DNA of 46,412 nt, from NCBI GenBank assembly GCA_016841005.1, contig JAEORG010000232.1, forward strand, positions 1 to 46,412. Direction: 5' to 3'. Under the pieces are notes generated by a model. It did not search any database. It saw nothing but the letters and a program-made list of their open reading frames with translations, and was not told the origin of the DNA. Every line of letters starts with the position of its first letter. Position 1 is the first letter of the stretch. The position numbers were made by a program, and so were the translations under genes. This DNA is from Candidatus Thorarchaeota archaeon. Lineage in GTDB: Archaea; Asgardarchaeota; Thorarchaeia; Thorarchaeales; Thorarchaeaceae. Of the stretch, positions 16,833 through 25,259 are shown piece after piece.

Positions 16833-18025
16833 TAGTAGCCCTCCGGAATGTTGATTGTTGTCCAATCGTGGTATTCTTCTTTCGGAATCTTCCTATGTTC
16901 TTTCATCCAGTCTACCAAGTCATGTGCTGTCTTCATTGCTGCAGGATGCATCATCATGAAGAGGTCGTTTCCTGCCAGCATAAGGGCTAATGCAGTAACG
17001 CTCTCCCATATCGGTCCTCGAAGTTCTCGGGGTCCCAATTCCTCATCCTTTAGCCATGCCTCTCTTGCAGCCCAAGCATTAGTCGTGCCTGAACTGATTG
17101 GGAATCTCAATTCCTCATCACCCAAAAGACCTGCAAGTCTCATTCGCTGCATCATAGTAAATGCATACTCAAGACCGTATCCTAGAGCCGCAGTTGTCGG
17201 ATCGATGACTATCTGTTCTGGTTTCAACCAGTCGAATAGACGCCGATTCAACTCTTTTTGTTGATTGATATCAAGAGAAGTCCAAGATAGAACAACCTGA
17301 TCGTGTTTCTTTGCTGCTTCTGCAATCTCCTCGTATACATCAACGGTTGCAGAACAAAGCAATACTCTCTCACCTTCACATACCTCAGCAGCCTTTGCTA
17401 GTACAGGTCCATCTTTCTCTGGGTCACCTGCGGACCCAATGAGAATAGGAACTTTGACTGCTTGAAGGACATCTTCAATGACCTTTGCAGCATCATTGGG
17501 GGAGGTGTCTTTCAGTTGTCTATCAGTACTGATGAGATGCAATGTTATCACATCTGCACCATATTTATTCACAGATAGCTTTGCCCACTCAGCAGGGTCT
17601 TCCAAGACCTCATTGTAGGCCTTCTTCACAACTCCAGCTAATGATATCTTCATATCAAAGACATCTGCTGCAACAACTGGGGGATTCTTTGGTGGGGATT
17701 GAAATAGATCCCAAGCAGGTGCTGTGTGACCACCAATTGTGATTGTGTTACTACGAGTTCCGCCCTCGCCTTTAGTAGCTCCAATTGTCACCTCTTGTAT
17801 TGCTGAGGTGTATTCTCCAAGAGGCTTTGCGAAGGTTGTGTTAATCAGAGATTTTGGTACTGCAAGTGCAGGAGCTGCTGCACTCCTAGCTGCCTGCGCT
17901 ACCATAGGACGTAGAGCAAGCTTGAGTTCGTCTAATTCAATAGACACATTCTCAAGTACGAGCTCTGCGAAGTCACCGAACATCTCGTCCAGCGTGGAAC
18001 TCCTTTCGCCCTTTTTTTCGGTCAT
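16832..18025 (-). CDS. cdhD: CODH/ACS corrinoid protein small subunit (delta)
   Basis: The 397-residue protein has the CdhD TIM-barrel (HTAPAWDLFQSPP, KYGADVITLHLISTD, EQIVIDPTTAALGYGLEYAF), which binds and caps the corrinoid of CdhE. It overlaps cdhC by four bases (ATGA) and cdhE by one codon-phase-shifted overlap, the hallmark of translational coupling in this operon. The length matches the family (about 390-430 residues). Confidence 0.95.
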   Translation of the reverse strand: MTEKKGERSSTLDEMFGDFAELVLENVSIELDELKLALRPMVAQAARSAAAPALAVPKSLINTTFAKPLGEYTSAIQEVTIGATKGEGGTRSNTITIGGHTAPAWDLFQSPPKNPPVVAADVFDMKISLAGVVKKAYNEVLEDPAEWAKLSVNKYGADVITLHLISTDRQLKDTSPNDAAKVIEDVLQAVKVPILIGSAGDPEKDGPVLAKAAEVCEGERVLLCSATVDVYEEIAEAAKKHDQVVLSWTSLDINQQKELNRRLFDWLKPEQIVIDPTTAALGYGLEYAFTMMQRMRLAGLLGDEELRFPISSGTTNAWAAREAWLKDEELGPRELRGPIWESVTALALMLAGNDLFMMMHPAAMKTAHDLVDWMKEHRKIPKEEYHDWTTINIPEGY

Positions 18026-19437
18026 TTCTTCTTCTTCCCACCTGCTTCCTTCCGTCGGATAATGACTTTGTCAGCATGTATTTTGGCGTTCTTGAAAATG
18101 ATTTCAATTCCACCGCCAACACCGCCTACCATCGCAGTCAAGTCGCCGGGAACCATATACCCTTCAGATGAGGTCGCCATCTCTGCAGAATACGCAGCTT
18201 CATCCTCTTCTTCCTCTAGCTCGACCCAGCGTTCTACAACTGGGTGATTCTTTTCCTTAAGGAATGTCTTGAGATCTGCAATGGTCATTGCATCTGTTTC
18301 AGTAGGAATCTTATCTCGAACTTCTTCGGGTATAAAGTCAACAACTCGTTCCTTAATTGACTCGGGAATCCAGACAATTCTGTCCCATCCTCCATCAACC
18401 TGTAGGAACTTTGGCGAACGCATGTACTCGATTGAAAGTCCATGAAAACCTGGAACTTGGCGTCCACCAGCCGTTGAGTCTGCCATACTTGAAAATGGAA
18501 GTCCGTTTACAGTGTCACCTTTGAAGTCTCTGTGGACAACACCTAGACCATCTACTTCTGGAATCACGAATGCAATGGCTTCAAAACAACCACAACTCGT
18601 GTGAGGCTTCTCAAAAGCACTATAGAGAGCTACTGAATTGACTTTACCTAATGACTTCTCAGTATAGGCTTGATTTACTCCAGTGTATTCACCTCTATAT
18701 TCATCAAGTGTGTCGCCCTTTGGAATCGCATAGAGTGGTCCCTTAGGATCAACTCGAGCTGCAGCACGGCCATCAAACCAACTGATTGCACCACAGTTAG
18801 CATATCGCTGAGGGGTGATTGTGCAAACGTGTGTTGGAGCAAATGACTGACAGAGTGAACAACCGTAGAATGTATCTACATCTGCATCACTTAATCCTCT
18901 TGCACGTTCATCACGCGCATTGTATCTGTTTATAGCCTCATCATATCTGGCTTCGATCTCTTTTGGATCTGTGATGAATGTCACCTGAATCTTCTCGATG
19001 ATGTTCATCTCACTCTTAAAGAGCCGAATCAAGACTTTGCCCAGGTATTCAAGACTGTTGAATCCTTTCTGGAATGACTTCTTGCTCAATCGAATCCAGA
19101 TATCGTATCTTTGGTTGAGGTGCATCATGCCCTCAACAAAGTTGACGTATTCGTGAATTCTTCTCTCGATTACTCCTTCAAGGTCGGGTTCTATCTCTTT
19201 TCCAGCGACCTCAATGAAGATACCAAAAGGATGATAGCTTCCTTCTTCCATGTCCTTGAGATCAGGACCGAGTACTGTGATCTTCTCGTCTTCAATCTCG
19301 TCCATCTCCCTTGCTAACGCTAGCTCGTACTTCTTCTCCATCTTTGGACCGCCGAGCTCAACGAACATGTCCTTCCCACGGACACGCTCTCCTTCGTATA
19401 CTACGCCGATATCGACGGGAATATCTTCGAATGACAT
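18022..19437 (-). CDS. cdhC: Acetyl-CoA synthase catalytic subunit (beta)
   Basis: The 471-residue archaeal-type acetyl-CoA synthase lacks the N-terminal CODH-docking domain of bacterial AcsB. A-cluster ligands are visible: YGCSLCQSFAPTHVC gives Cys193, Cys196 and Cys205, and TSCGCFEA gives Cys282 and Cys284 near the nickel-proximal site. It joins a methyl group, CO and CoA into acetyl-CoA (or the reverse). Other conserved blocks are YTGVNQAYTEKSLGKVNSVA and GRQVPGFHGLSIEYM. The C-terminus is charged (acidic then lysine-rich). It is coupled to cdhD. Confidence 0.96.
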   Translation of the reverse strand: MSFEDIPVDIGVVYEGERVRGKDMFVELGGPKMEKKYELALAREMDEIEDEKITVLGPDLKDMEEGSYHPFGIFIEVAGKEIEPDLEGVIERRIHEYVNFVEGMMHLNQRYDIWIRLSKKSFQKGFNSLEYLGKVLIRLFKSEMNIIEKIQVTFITDPKEIEARYDEAINRYNARDERARGLSDADVDTFYGCSLCQSFAPTHVCTITPQRYANCGAISWFDGRAAARVDPKGPLYAIPKGDTLDEYRGEYTGVNQAYTEKSLGKVNSVALYSAFEKPHTSCGCFEAIAFVIPEVDGLGVVHRDFKGDTVNGLPFSSMADSTAGGRQVPGFHGLSIEYMRSPKFLQVDGGWDRIVWIPESIKERVVDFIPEEVRDKIPTETDAMTIADLKTFLKEKNHPVVERWVELEEEEDEAAYSAEMATSSEGYMVPGDLTAMVGGVGGGIEIIFKNAKIHADKVIIRRKEAGGKKKK

Positions 19438-19438
19438 A

Positions 19439-19984
19439 TTATGTTCCTCCTCCCACTAATTCGAGGATTTCTTTCAAGAGATCATACCAGTTCTTCTCCT
19501 TCAAGTTGGGACAAGACCACTTGGCATGAGGCTGAAAGTGGCGCCCGAGAGCAATCGCAGTAATCTCAGGGGCGAAGTTCATGATTCCGGACAGCATTGT
19601 CCATTGCATGTAGTATGGTTGCCCGTAGGTGTAGACTAGGTCATAGGGGCCTGTTCCATGAGGACCTTTCCATTCAGGGTCCTGTAAGAAAAATGCCACT
19701 TCCATTGCTCCTACGTGCTTAGCATTCTCAAATCCTTTCTCAATGAAAGCCTTGATTGCTCCACCAGTTGCGATGACTGGTATATTACCGGCTTTGGAGA
19801 GCTCAATGATGTAATCAACCATTGTGCCTTTACCGTATTTCTCAGTGACAACCTCCGACCCTACAACCAATAGAGGCTTCTTACACAACTTGAGGTCGCG
19901 TTTGAGAACATCAGCTTTGGTCAATGATTTTGCAGCTTCAGGGCCACAGATCTCGCCAGTCTGCCAGGGAATCGGTTTCATCAT
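19439..19984 (-). CDS. cdhB: CODH/ACS epsilon subunit
   Basis: The 181-residue protein matches the CdhB subunit, which binds CdhA in the alpha2-epsilon2 CODH and is thought to help electron transfer. Visible blocks are KPLLVVGSEVVTEKYGKG, GNIPVIATGGAIKAFIEKGF and YDLVYTYGQPYYMQWTMLSG, a Rossmann-like DHS fold. The ATG at 19984 is preferred; its frame could extend to a GTG at 19990. It overlaps the TGA of cdhA. Confidence 0.93.
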   Translation of the reverse strand: MMKPIPWQTGEICGPEAAKSLTKADVLKRDLKLCKKPLLVVGSEVVTEKYGKGTMVDYIIELSKAGNIPVIATGGAIKAFIEKGFENAKHVGAMEVAFFLQDPEWKGPHGTGPYDLVYTYGQPYYMQWTMLSGIMNFAPEITAIALGRHFQPHAKWSCPNLKEKNWYDLLKEILELVGGGT

Positions 19985-19986
19985 TT

Positions 19987-22329
19987 TCACTCGCCACCTC
20001 CATGAATCTGCTCCTTGAGCATTGTTGGATCTGGTATCGGTCGCTCTTTCCACTTCTTCTCCTTCATCTGTTCAAGGATCTTATCCTTGAGTGTGATGGG
20101 GATATCAGAGTCTCTTCGGATATATTTCCAAACATCCTCGGGGAAGTATCCATAATTGGTTTCATGAAGGTCGATATAGTGGCTGAGCTTGATTGAACGA
20201 CCCTTTGCAGTGTCATTAGGTCTGATACACAGTTTAGCTGTGAGGACATTTGCCTCAGAAACCGTTTCTGCTGCATAGAAGAGATGTTCAGGACCAGGTG
20301 CGGTATACATTCTCTCACCGGTTCTGGCATCATATACCATCCAATCACGTTCTCGTTCTGCTTTTCCGAGGAGCATTCGTCTATACTTGGAACCGTGTGG
20401 TCCTACAATCACAGGAACTCCGAGCCTCCAAAATCCTGCTGCAATTGATGCAGCTTTCTGTGACATCGCACCCCAAGATATACCGACTGCTCCCACACGA
20501 TGGTGGATGTAGTCTGCAATCTCAGCATAATTACCACGTAGGTTCCTCTTTGCAAATATAGCAGCAATCTTGATGGCTGCACCTGCTATGTGTGAGTTCG
20601 CAACGCATGAACCAACATTCACCACGCAACCTGCGTCAAACTCACCACTTCTCCGCTCGTAAATGGATTGACCATTTTCATCCTTTACATGACCTGCAGA
20701 GATTGCAGCACAACCAGACGTCACAATAATGAATCTGCGTTTTGCAAATTCCTCTGCCATATCATGAACAGCTTTTCCTCCACCAGGATAGTTTGCACAC
20801 CCTACATGTGCAATAACTCCTGGAATCTCTCCGAACACAATCGGTTGTCCGACTCGTCGGATTTCAGTGTCTTGGACTGCTCCTCGTCCAGTTCGTACCA
20901 TATGTGTTTCATTTGTGCATGATTCTTCAGATACTGCAACCATCCAACTATGTAGGTCATAGTCATTGGGACATGCAGATTCACATCTTGCACATCCAAT
21001 GCAGTTTTCGTAAATATCACGAAGTGGTTGCATATTTCCAGTCTGTGCCGCTAGAACAGCTTCCTGTACGTTTTGATCATTCGGACAAGCCCGAACACAT
21101 TCCATACATTTCTTGCAGTCCATAGCCATCTTCTGAATTTTCTTTTCACTCGGGAAGTATTTCTTCTTTCTACGTGCTGGCATGATTGCCATAGCAACCC
21201 TAGTAGCAACTTCACCGACTTTGCTGTGATCTGAGATATAGGCACCGGGTATCTTCCCAGAAATTAATTCTTCAATAATGGACTCAGGAGAATCATCTGA
21301 TCTATCAGGTAAGCCCATCACTGCCTTATCACTAGTAGAGATAACAGGTGCACCTACTTTCTTAGCTTCCTCAACAACATTGGTCCGGACACATTGCTCA
21401 TCAACAACGACGACATCTGCCTTTCCGCTTCTGATATAGCGAAGTTGCCATGAGATAGGTCCAATGACCTTAGCGTTAGGATCTCGACGTGTGATGTCCC
21501 AAGCTGTGCAGCACATACCGCCAACCTCTGCTTTAGCATTCAATCCATTCTCAGTAATATAATCAGTAATGGAAGCAGCAGGCACAATGTTGTGGCCAAT
21601 CGTAAGAATGATTGCTTTACTAGTATCCATCGTTCCCATACCAGATTCAACTAATGGTGCATCTGGATCTGCTTGAGGCATGTCAAGTGTAGAAACCTGT
21701 GCTAGGTCAGCAATCTCCATGCTTAGCTGATCAATCATTCCTACATGGAAGACTTTACTCTCAAAGTCCATCCAGTTTCCTTCCTGACCAGTTGCAGTTG
21801 CAGATAGAGTATGAGTCATCTGAGATTCACAGTAGTCAAGAATAATGCTAGCGTCCTCTAAAGTTCGTGGACGCATTCCTGTAACTAAACGTGAAACAGG
21901 AGCATGTATCTCTGTACCAGGGCCTTGTATGAGCTTGGTCTGTGCGCCATACTCTTCGATTAAATGATCTATGAGATGGCGAGAGTGTGCTAGATGAGCA
22001 GAACATCCAATATTTGCTGCAGCTAGTACTATCCTCCCTTGCTGATCCTTCATACCTATTCCACATGCACCGCGTTTGTCTCCGGACAAATCACACTTAC
22101 CCATTGTACAGAGACAACAGACCTGACAATAGGGCATGTATGATGGTTCGTATTTTGTTAGGAGTTTATGGTCCCAAGACCGCAGAGTAGTCGGACCGGG
22201 GAGTGGTGTAGGACCCATTGGTTCGTCCCAGTCGTCGTCAATAACCGAACCGATTCTGACTTCGAGACCTTTGAAACGACCAATCCCAGTATCCGCTTCT
22301 TCTGCTTTGAAGTGTACTTCTTTCTTCAT
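19987..22329 (-). CDS. cdhA: Carbon monoxide dehydrogenase catalytic subunit (alpha)
   Basis: The 780-residue CODH has the N-terminal Cys cluster CQVCCLCTMGKCDLSGDKRG (B/D clusters). The extra domain typical of archaeal CdhA carries two 4Fe-4S motifs (CKKCMECVRACPND and CIGCARCESACPND). C-cluster segments include VGGMCCTAWD, HVGCANYPGGG and VVNVGSCVANSHIAG. It interconverts CO2 and CO on a Ni-Fe-S centre and passes CO to CdhC. The ATG at 22329 is preferred over a TTG at 22371. It is the first gene of the five-gene cdh operon. Confidence 0.96.
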   Translation of the reverse strand: MKKEVHFKAEEADTGIGRFKGLEVRIGSVIDDDWDEPMGPTPLPGPTTLRSWDHKLLTKYEPSYMPYCQVCCLCTMGKCDLSGDKRGACGIGMKDQQGRIVLAAANIGCSAHLAHSRHLIDHLIEEYGAQTKLIQGPGTEIHAPVSRLVTGMRPRTLEDASIILDYCESQMTHTLSATATGQEGNWMDFESKVFHVGMIDQLSMEIADLAQVSTLDMPQADPDAPLVESGMGTMDTSKAIILTIGHNIVPAASITDYITENGLNAKAEVGGMCCTAWDITRRDPNAKVIGPISWQLRYIRSGKADVVVVDEQCVRTNVVEEAKKVGAPVISTSDKAVMGLPDRSDDSPESIIEELISGKIPGAYISDHSKVGEVATRVAMAIMPARRKKKYFPSEKKIQKMAMDCKKCMECVRACPNDQNVQEAVLAAQTGNMQPLRDIYENCIGCARCESACPNDYDLHSWMVAVSEESCTNETHMVRTGRGAVQDTEIRRVGQPIVFGEIPGVIAHVGCANYPGGGKAVHDMAEEFAKRRFIIVTSGCAAISAGHVKDENGQSIYERRSGEFDAGCVVNVGSCVANSHIAGAAIKIAAIFAKRNLRGNYAEIADYIHHRVGAVGISWGAMSQKAASIAAGFWRLGVPVIVGPHGSKYRRMLLGKAERERDWMVYDARTGERMYTAPGPEHLFYAAETVSEANVLTAKLCIRPNDTAKGRSIKLSHYIDLHETNYGYFPEDVWKYIRRDSDIPITLKDKILEQMKEKKWKERPIPDPTMLKEQIHGGGE

Positions 22330-22415
22330 AGCTCGCTCAGTTCCTGTGCGTAGTAAGTCTGCCAGAAACAATTGTGCATTAAAAAGTTATGAATTGATAC
22401 GACACTTAACGTAGT

Positions 22416-22429
22416 TATGTATAAAAAAC
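22416..22429 (-). promoter_or_regulatory. TATA-like promoter of the cdh operon
   Basis: On the minus strand this reads GTTTTTTATACATA, an archaeal TATA-box match about 90 bases before the cdhA start. Transcription should begin near 22390, giving a leader of about 60 bases. The gap to the CooC gene upstream (22330-22519) has no other feature I can support. Confidence 0.4.
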
Positions 22430-22519
22430 AGCCTTAACTTGGTCATATTTTGTCTGTTTCAGATACTAAATTTGAATGCCAAAATGATTTCAAAAGGTAT
22501 TGAAATAAGTCTGCTTAGG

Positions 22520-23317
22520 TTAATGACCTAAACTTACCAGTTGTTCCTTGATTTGCTTAATGGCTAACATTCCAGGCGAATTTTCATCCAAGTCAATAGG
22601 AGCCAGTCCTTTTCGATCCGCAGCTCTAATCGTTTCATCAAGTGGTACTATTCCCAGTAATGGAATTCCTTCCTTCTCGACTCTTCTTCTTATCATCTCT
22701 TCATCTTCAGGAGTGGCAACCTTGTTCCCTACTGCATATACATTGCCAACATCGATGTCACCTGCTAGAGTCTTAATCCTACCAAGAATATCAAGTGACC
22801 TACGTCCAGGTTCTGCTACTACAAGTAGAGCATCCATTCCACGAGTCGTTCCTCTTCCTAGATTCTCAATCCCAGCATCCATATCCATAATGAATGCCTC
22901 ATCTGTACCAATAACAAGATGGCGCATTAGACTCTTCAAGAGGGTTGCGGATGGACACATACAACCAGAACCACCTGTATCGACAGTTCCTGCAACTAAT
23001 AGTCGAATATTGTCAGGCCCAATAATTGCAAATTTCTCAGCTAGGTCATCCACAATTGGATTGAGTTTGAAGACACCAGTAGAAGTCGGGCCGACATCTG
23101 CAATTGCAAGACGTTCCTCAACGAGATCAGCATTTTCTGTGAGCGGGACGATTGTATCTGCTACTTCAGGTGGTATTCCCAATGCAGACCAAAGTGTATA
23201 GCTTGGATCTGCATCGACCGCTAGAATTCTCAATCCATCTCTACCAAGTAGTCTTGCCAATGTACCAGCAACAGTAGTCTTTCCGACCCCACCTTTTCCT
23301 GCAACAGCTATCTTCAT
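22520..23317 (-). CDS. cooC: CooC-like nickel-insertion ATPase (copy 2)
   Basis: The 265-residue MinD-family ATPase has Walker A MKIAVAGKGGVGKTTVAGTL, A' LAVDADPSYTLWSALG, a GSGCMCPS CxC metal site and IMDMDAGIENLGRGTTRG. This is the clearest CooC/AcsF relative in the window. It is directly upstream of cdhA, which supports nickel loading of CODH/ACS. GAGGAG lies eight bases before the ATG at 23317. It follows the FwdB-like gene by 26 bases, suggesting co-transcription. Confidence 0.9.
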   Translation of the reverse strand: MKIAVAGKGGVGKTTVAGTLARLLGRDGLRILAVDADPSYTLWSALGIPPEVADTIVPLTENADLVEERLAIADVGPTSTGVFKLNPIVDDLAEKFAIIGPDNIRLLVAGTVDTGGSGCMCPSATLLKSLMRHLVIGTDEAFIMDMDAGIENLGRGTTRGMDALLVVAEPGRRSLDILGRIKTLAGDIDVGNVYAVGNKVATPEDEEMIRRRVEKEGIPLLGIVPLDETIRAADRKGLAPIDLDENSPGMLAIKQIKEQLVSLGH

Positions 23318-23343
23318 TCTATAGTTCTCCTCTTAGTGCTCTA

Positions 23344-24567
23344 TTATTTCTTAACAAAACCGTTTAGTTTGGTCAAAATATCACTCATTCCATCAGAAAC
23401 TTCTCCAACCCATCCACTGAAAGAAATCTCCTGATTATCAATTCGAGTCATCGTATTTGATATCCCTAGGATGACATCTGAGGGGTAAATAGAGAGTTTT
23501 GCTTTTTTATCAGTTAACGTTCCTGGATTACCTATATAGATCAGATGGGTTTTAGCCAATACTTTTGCGGCTTGACCAGGTAACATTGCTAATGCATCAT
23601 CACCTACAACAAGAGCAACATCATAATTTCCTTCAACGATATCTTGAAGCGTTGACCCTTTGTCCAGCTTATCGCCTGCAATTTTCATTACACCCATTGC
23701 ATTACTCTCTGGGAACATTGGTAATGCATATGCTTTCTTTCCAGAACCTCTAATTGCTTCTAGAAGTCCAGACATAGCGGTCAGATTCTCATTCTCCTTT
23801 CCTGAATTTAAAATACCTCTTCCATAGAATATTACTATGCAGTCCGCCATGTGAAAACGCCTAACAAGACCTAGAAGCTCTTGTGCTGGTATTCCCTGAA
23901 CCGGACCTGTAATTGTGGATTTGCCAGCGACCTCACCAGCCAGCATCTCAAGTAACTCCTTATCGCCGCCGATTGAAATTTTCATTCTGTGATTTGCCAT
24001 CTTCATGGTTTCGGTTTCTCTTACATCCACCACACCGATGGTTCTACTCTCAATCCCTTCAGGTATATTATCACCACGAGGAAGAACAGCAAATCGACTT
24101 GGATGCCTATGTAGGCTTTCTGTAGGATCGGCGCCCCAGTAAATAATAAGCTCACCATTATTGCGTACATATTCAAGGTCTATCTCTAGTTTCCCAGAAT
24201 GGATTTCGTGGGAGAGAGCTTGAAGCGCTCCCTGGCTGACAGTTGATGCAATCACACCTCCAAGAGTTTCAGCCAATGTTAGACCTGCCTCGATACTTTC
24301 ATTGGATGCTGTTGTCCAACCAAATAGAAGAGGGTTGTCTGAGGTCTGGAGTAATTCACCTGCCTGTTTAATCGCGTCGTCTAGAGAGATGGTTTTTTCG
24401 TTGCCATTATCCCTAGTTACAGCTGAAAGATCTTTGGTCTTCAGAGTTTCAGTCAGATGTGCATGACCCAATCTACAGAGCCCTAATGAGTTGACTGTTT
24501 CACCTTCAACTTCAGCAGATACATCATCGCATAGAAGCGAACAACCATTACAGACTATTTCCTTCAT
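23344..24567 (-). CDS. FwdB-like protein lacking the metal-ligand Cys
   Basis: The 407-residue protein aligns with formylmethanofuran dehydrogenase subunit B. It has the N-terminal 4Fe-4S cysteines (Cys6, Cys9, Cys13 and Cys31 in VCNGCSLLC...GLC) and the YWGADP...HRHPSR block near residues 143-158. In true FwdB the segment before YWG has the W/Mo-ligand Cys and catalytic His as SVCHGPS; here it is ASTVSQGALQAL (residues 107-118), with neither residue. It may therefore not carry out CO2 reduction in the usual way, and may relay electrons or bind a cofactor differently. AGGTGA four bases before the ATG sets the start. Its partner FeS protein lies just upstream. Confidence 0.82.
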   Translation of the reverse strand: MKEIVCNGCSLLCDDVSAEVEGETVNSLGLCRLGHAHLTETLKTKDLSAVTRDNGNEKTISLDDAIKQAGELLQTSDNPLLFGWTTASNESIEAGLTLAETLGGVIASTVSQGALQALSHEIHSGKLEIDLEYVRNNGELIIYWGADPTESLHRHPSRFAVLPRGDNIPEGIESRTIGVVDVRETETMKMANHRMKISIGGDKELLEMLAGEVAGKSTITGPVQGIPAQELLGLVRRFHMADCIVIFYGRGILNSGKENENLTAMSGLLEAIRGSGKKAYALPMFPESNAMGVMKIAGDKLDKGSTLQDIVEGNYDVALVVGDDALAMLPGQAAKVLAKTHLIYIGNPGTLTDKKAKLSIYPSDVILGISNTMTRIDNQEISFSGWVGEVSDGMSDILTKLNGFVKK

Positions 24568-24575
24568 TAGGTCAC

Positions 24576-25034
24576 CTACCAAATCTCAATAGCATCAGTA
24601 CAACAATATTGTTCACAGACCCTACAGTTGAGTCGGTCTGGGGGAAACCTTCTACATTTCTCAAGATTGATTATTTTAGAAATTCCATTCTCAACTCTAA
24701 ACACTGTAGCTGTACCCATGGCAGCCTTTCCCTCTGCGGTTGGAGGTTCTGCCGCAACATCAACGGGACAGACTACAACACAATTTCCACATCCTGTGCA
24801 CTTGCTTTCGTCTAGTTTCACACCTGTTTCTGCAGTTGACTGAAGAGGTGCAACCATCTCACGAATCTTCGCCAAGTTTTCTTCGAATCCTGCTTCCAAG
24901 AGAGGAGGACAGTCATCTGGAGAGATATCACCAAGTGCAAGTTTCGTGGCGAATGCCATACAAGTCTTGGGTTCACAAAGCCGACAGTTAGTCTTAGGTA
25001 ATAAGTTGTAAAGTTCCATTGGACTTAGTTTCAA
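24576..25034 (-). CDS. Iron-sulfur protein with CdhE-type N-terminus
   Basis: The 152-residue protein starts LSPMELYNLLPKTNCRLCEP, which closely matches the 4Fe-4S (PF04060-like) N-terminus of CdhE. Then comes a ferredoxin motif CTGCGNCVVVCPVDV and a final Cys-rich CRRFPPDRLNCRVCEQYCC tail. It is probably the iron-sulfur partner of the FwdB-like protein, shuttling electrons to or from CODH/ACS. The start is a TTG at 25034 preceded by GAGAGGT; a later ATG is at 25019. The gene overlaps the FwdB-like region closely and heads the minus-strand run. Confidence 0.75.
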   Translation of the reverse strand: MKLSPMELYNLLPKTNCRLCEPKTCMAFATKLALGDISPDDCPPLLEAGFEENLAKIREMVAPLQSTAETGVKLDESKCTGCGNCVVVCPVDVAAEPPTAEGKAAMGTATVFRVENGISKIINLEKCRRFPPDRLNCRVCEQYCCTDAIEIW

Positions 25035-25186
25035 GTGTCAATACCTCTCAGACAATTGATTATGTGGATTTGCTCTCGCGGACATCAGTTTTAACTATAA
25101 AGAACTAATCGGTGGAGGAAAAATATCATACACGGTTTCAATTGGAAGTGGAAAGAAAAATTAACGGGGTTAATTGTCCACTTTAG

Positions 25187-25199
25187 TTAACCTTATACT
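25187..25199 (+). promoter_or_regulatory. TATA-like sequence before the HdrA gene
   Basis: TTAACCTTATACT is about 25-37 bases before the GTG/ATG mini-ORF starts (25224/25230), the usual distance from an archaeal TATA box to a transcription start. It suggests the transcript begins near 25220, so little or no leader precedes the mini-ORF. The 25035-25223 gap between the divergent genes holds no other gene. Confidence 0.3.
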
Positions 25200-25229
25200 C
25201 GCAAATGGACCACGTAGCTTGCCGTGAAA

Positions 25230-25259
25230 ATGAAACGCCTTCGTTCCCAGGTGATATAA
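25230..25259 (+). other. Nine-codon in-frame mini-ORF upstream of HdrA
   Basis: ATG at 25230 (and GTG at 25224) is in the HdrA frame and encodes MKRLRSQVI before a TAA at 25257. The HdrA frame continues at the very next codon, CTG. This is either a short leader peptide, or the original start of HdrA interrupted by a nonsense change. I cannot tell which from the sequence. Confidence 0.35.

Noticed and set aside
22548..23201. Long antisense frame (217 codons) opposite the second CooC gene.
   Set aside because: The CooC motifs on the other strand are complete; the antisense frame has a low-complexity Ser-rich translation without recognisable motifs.
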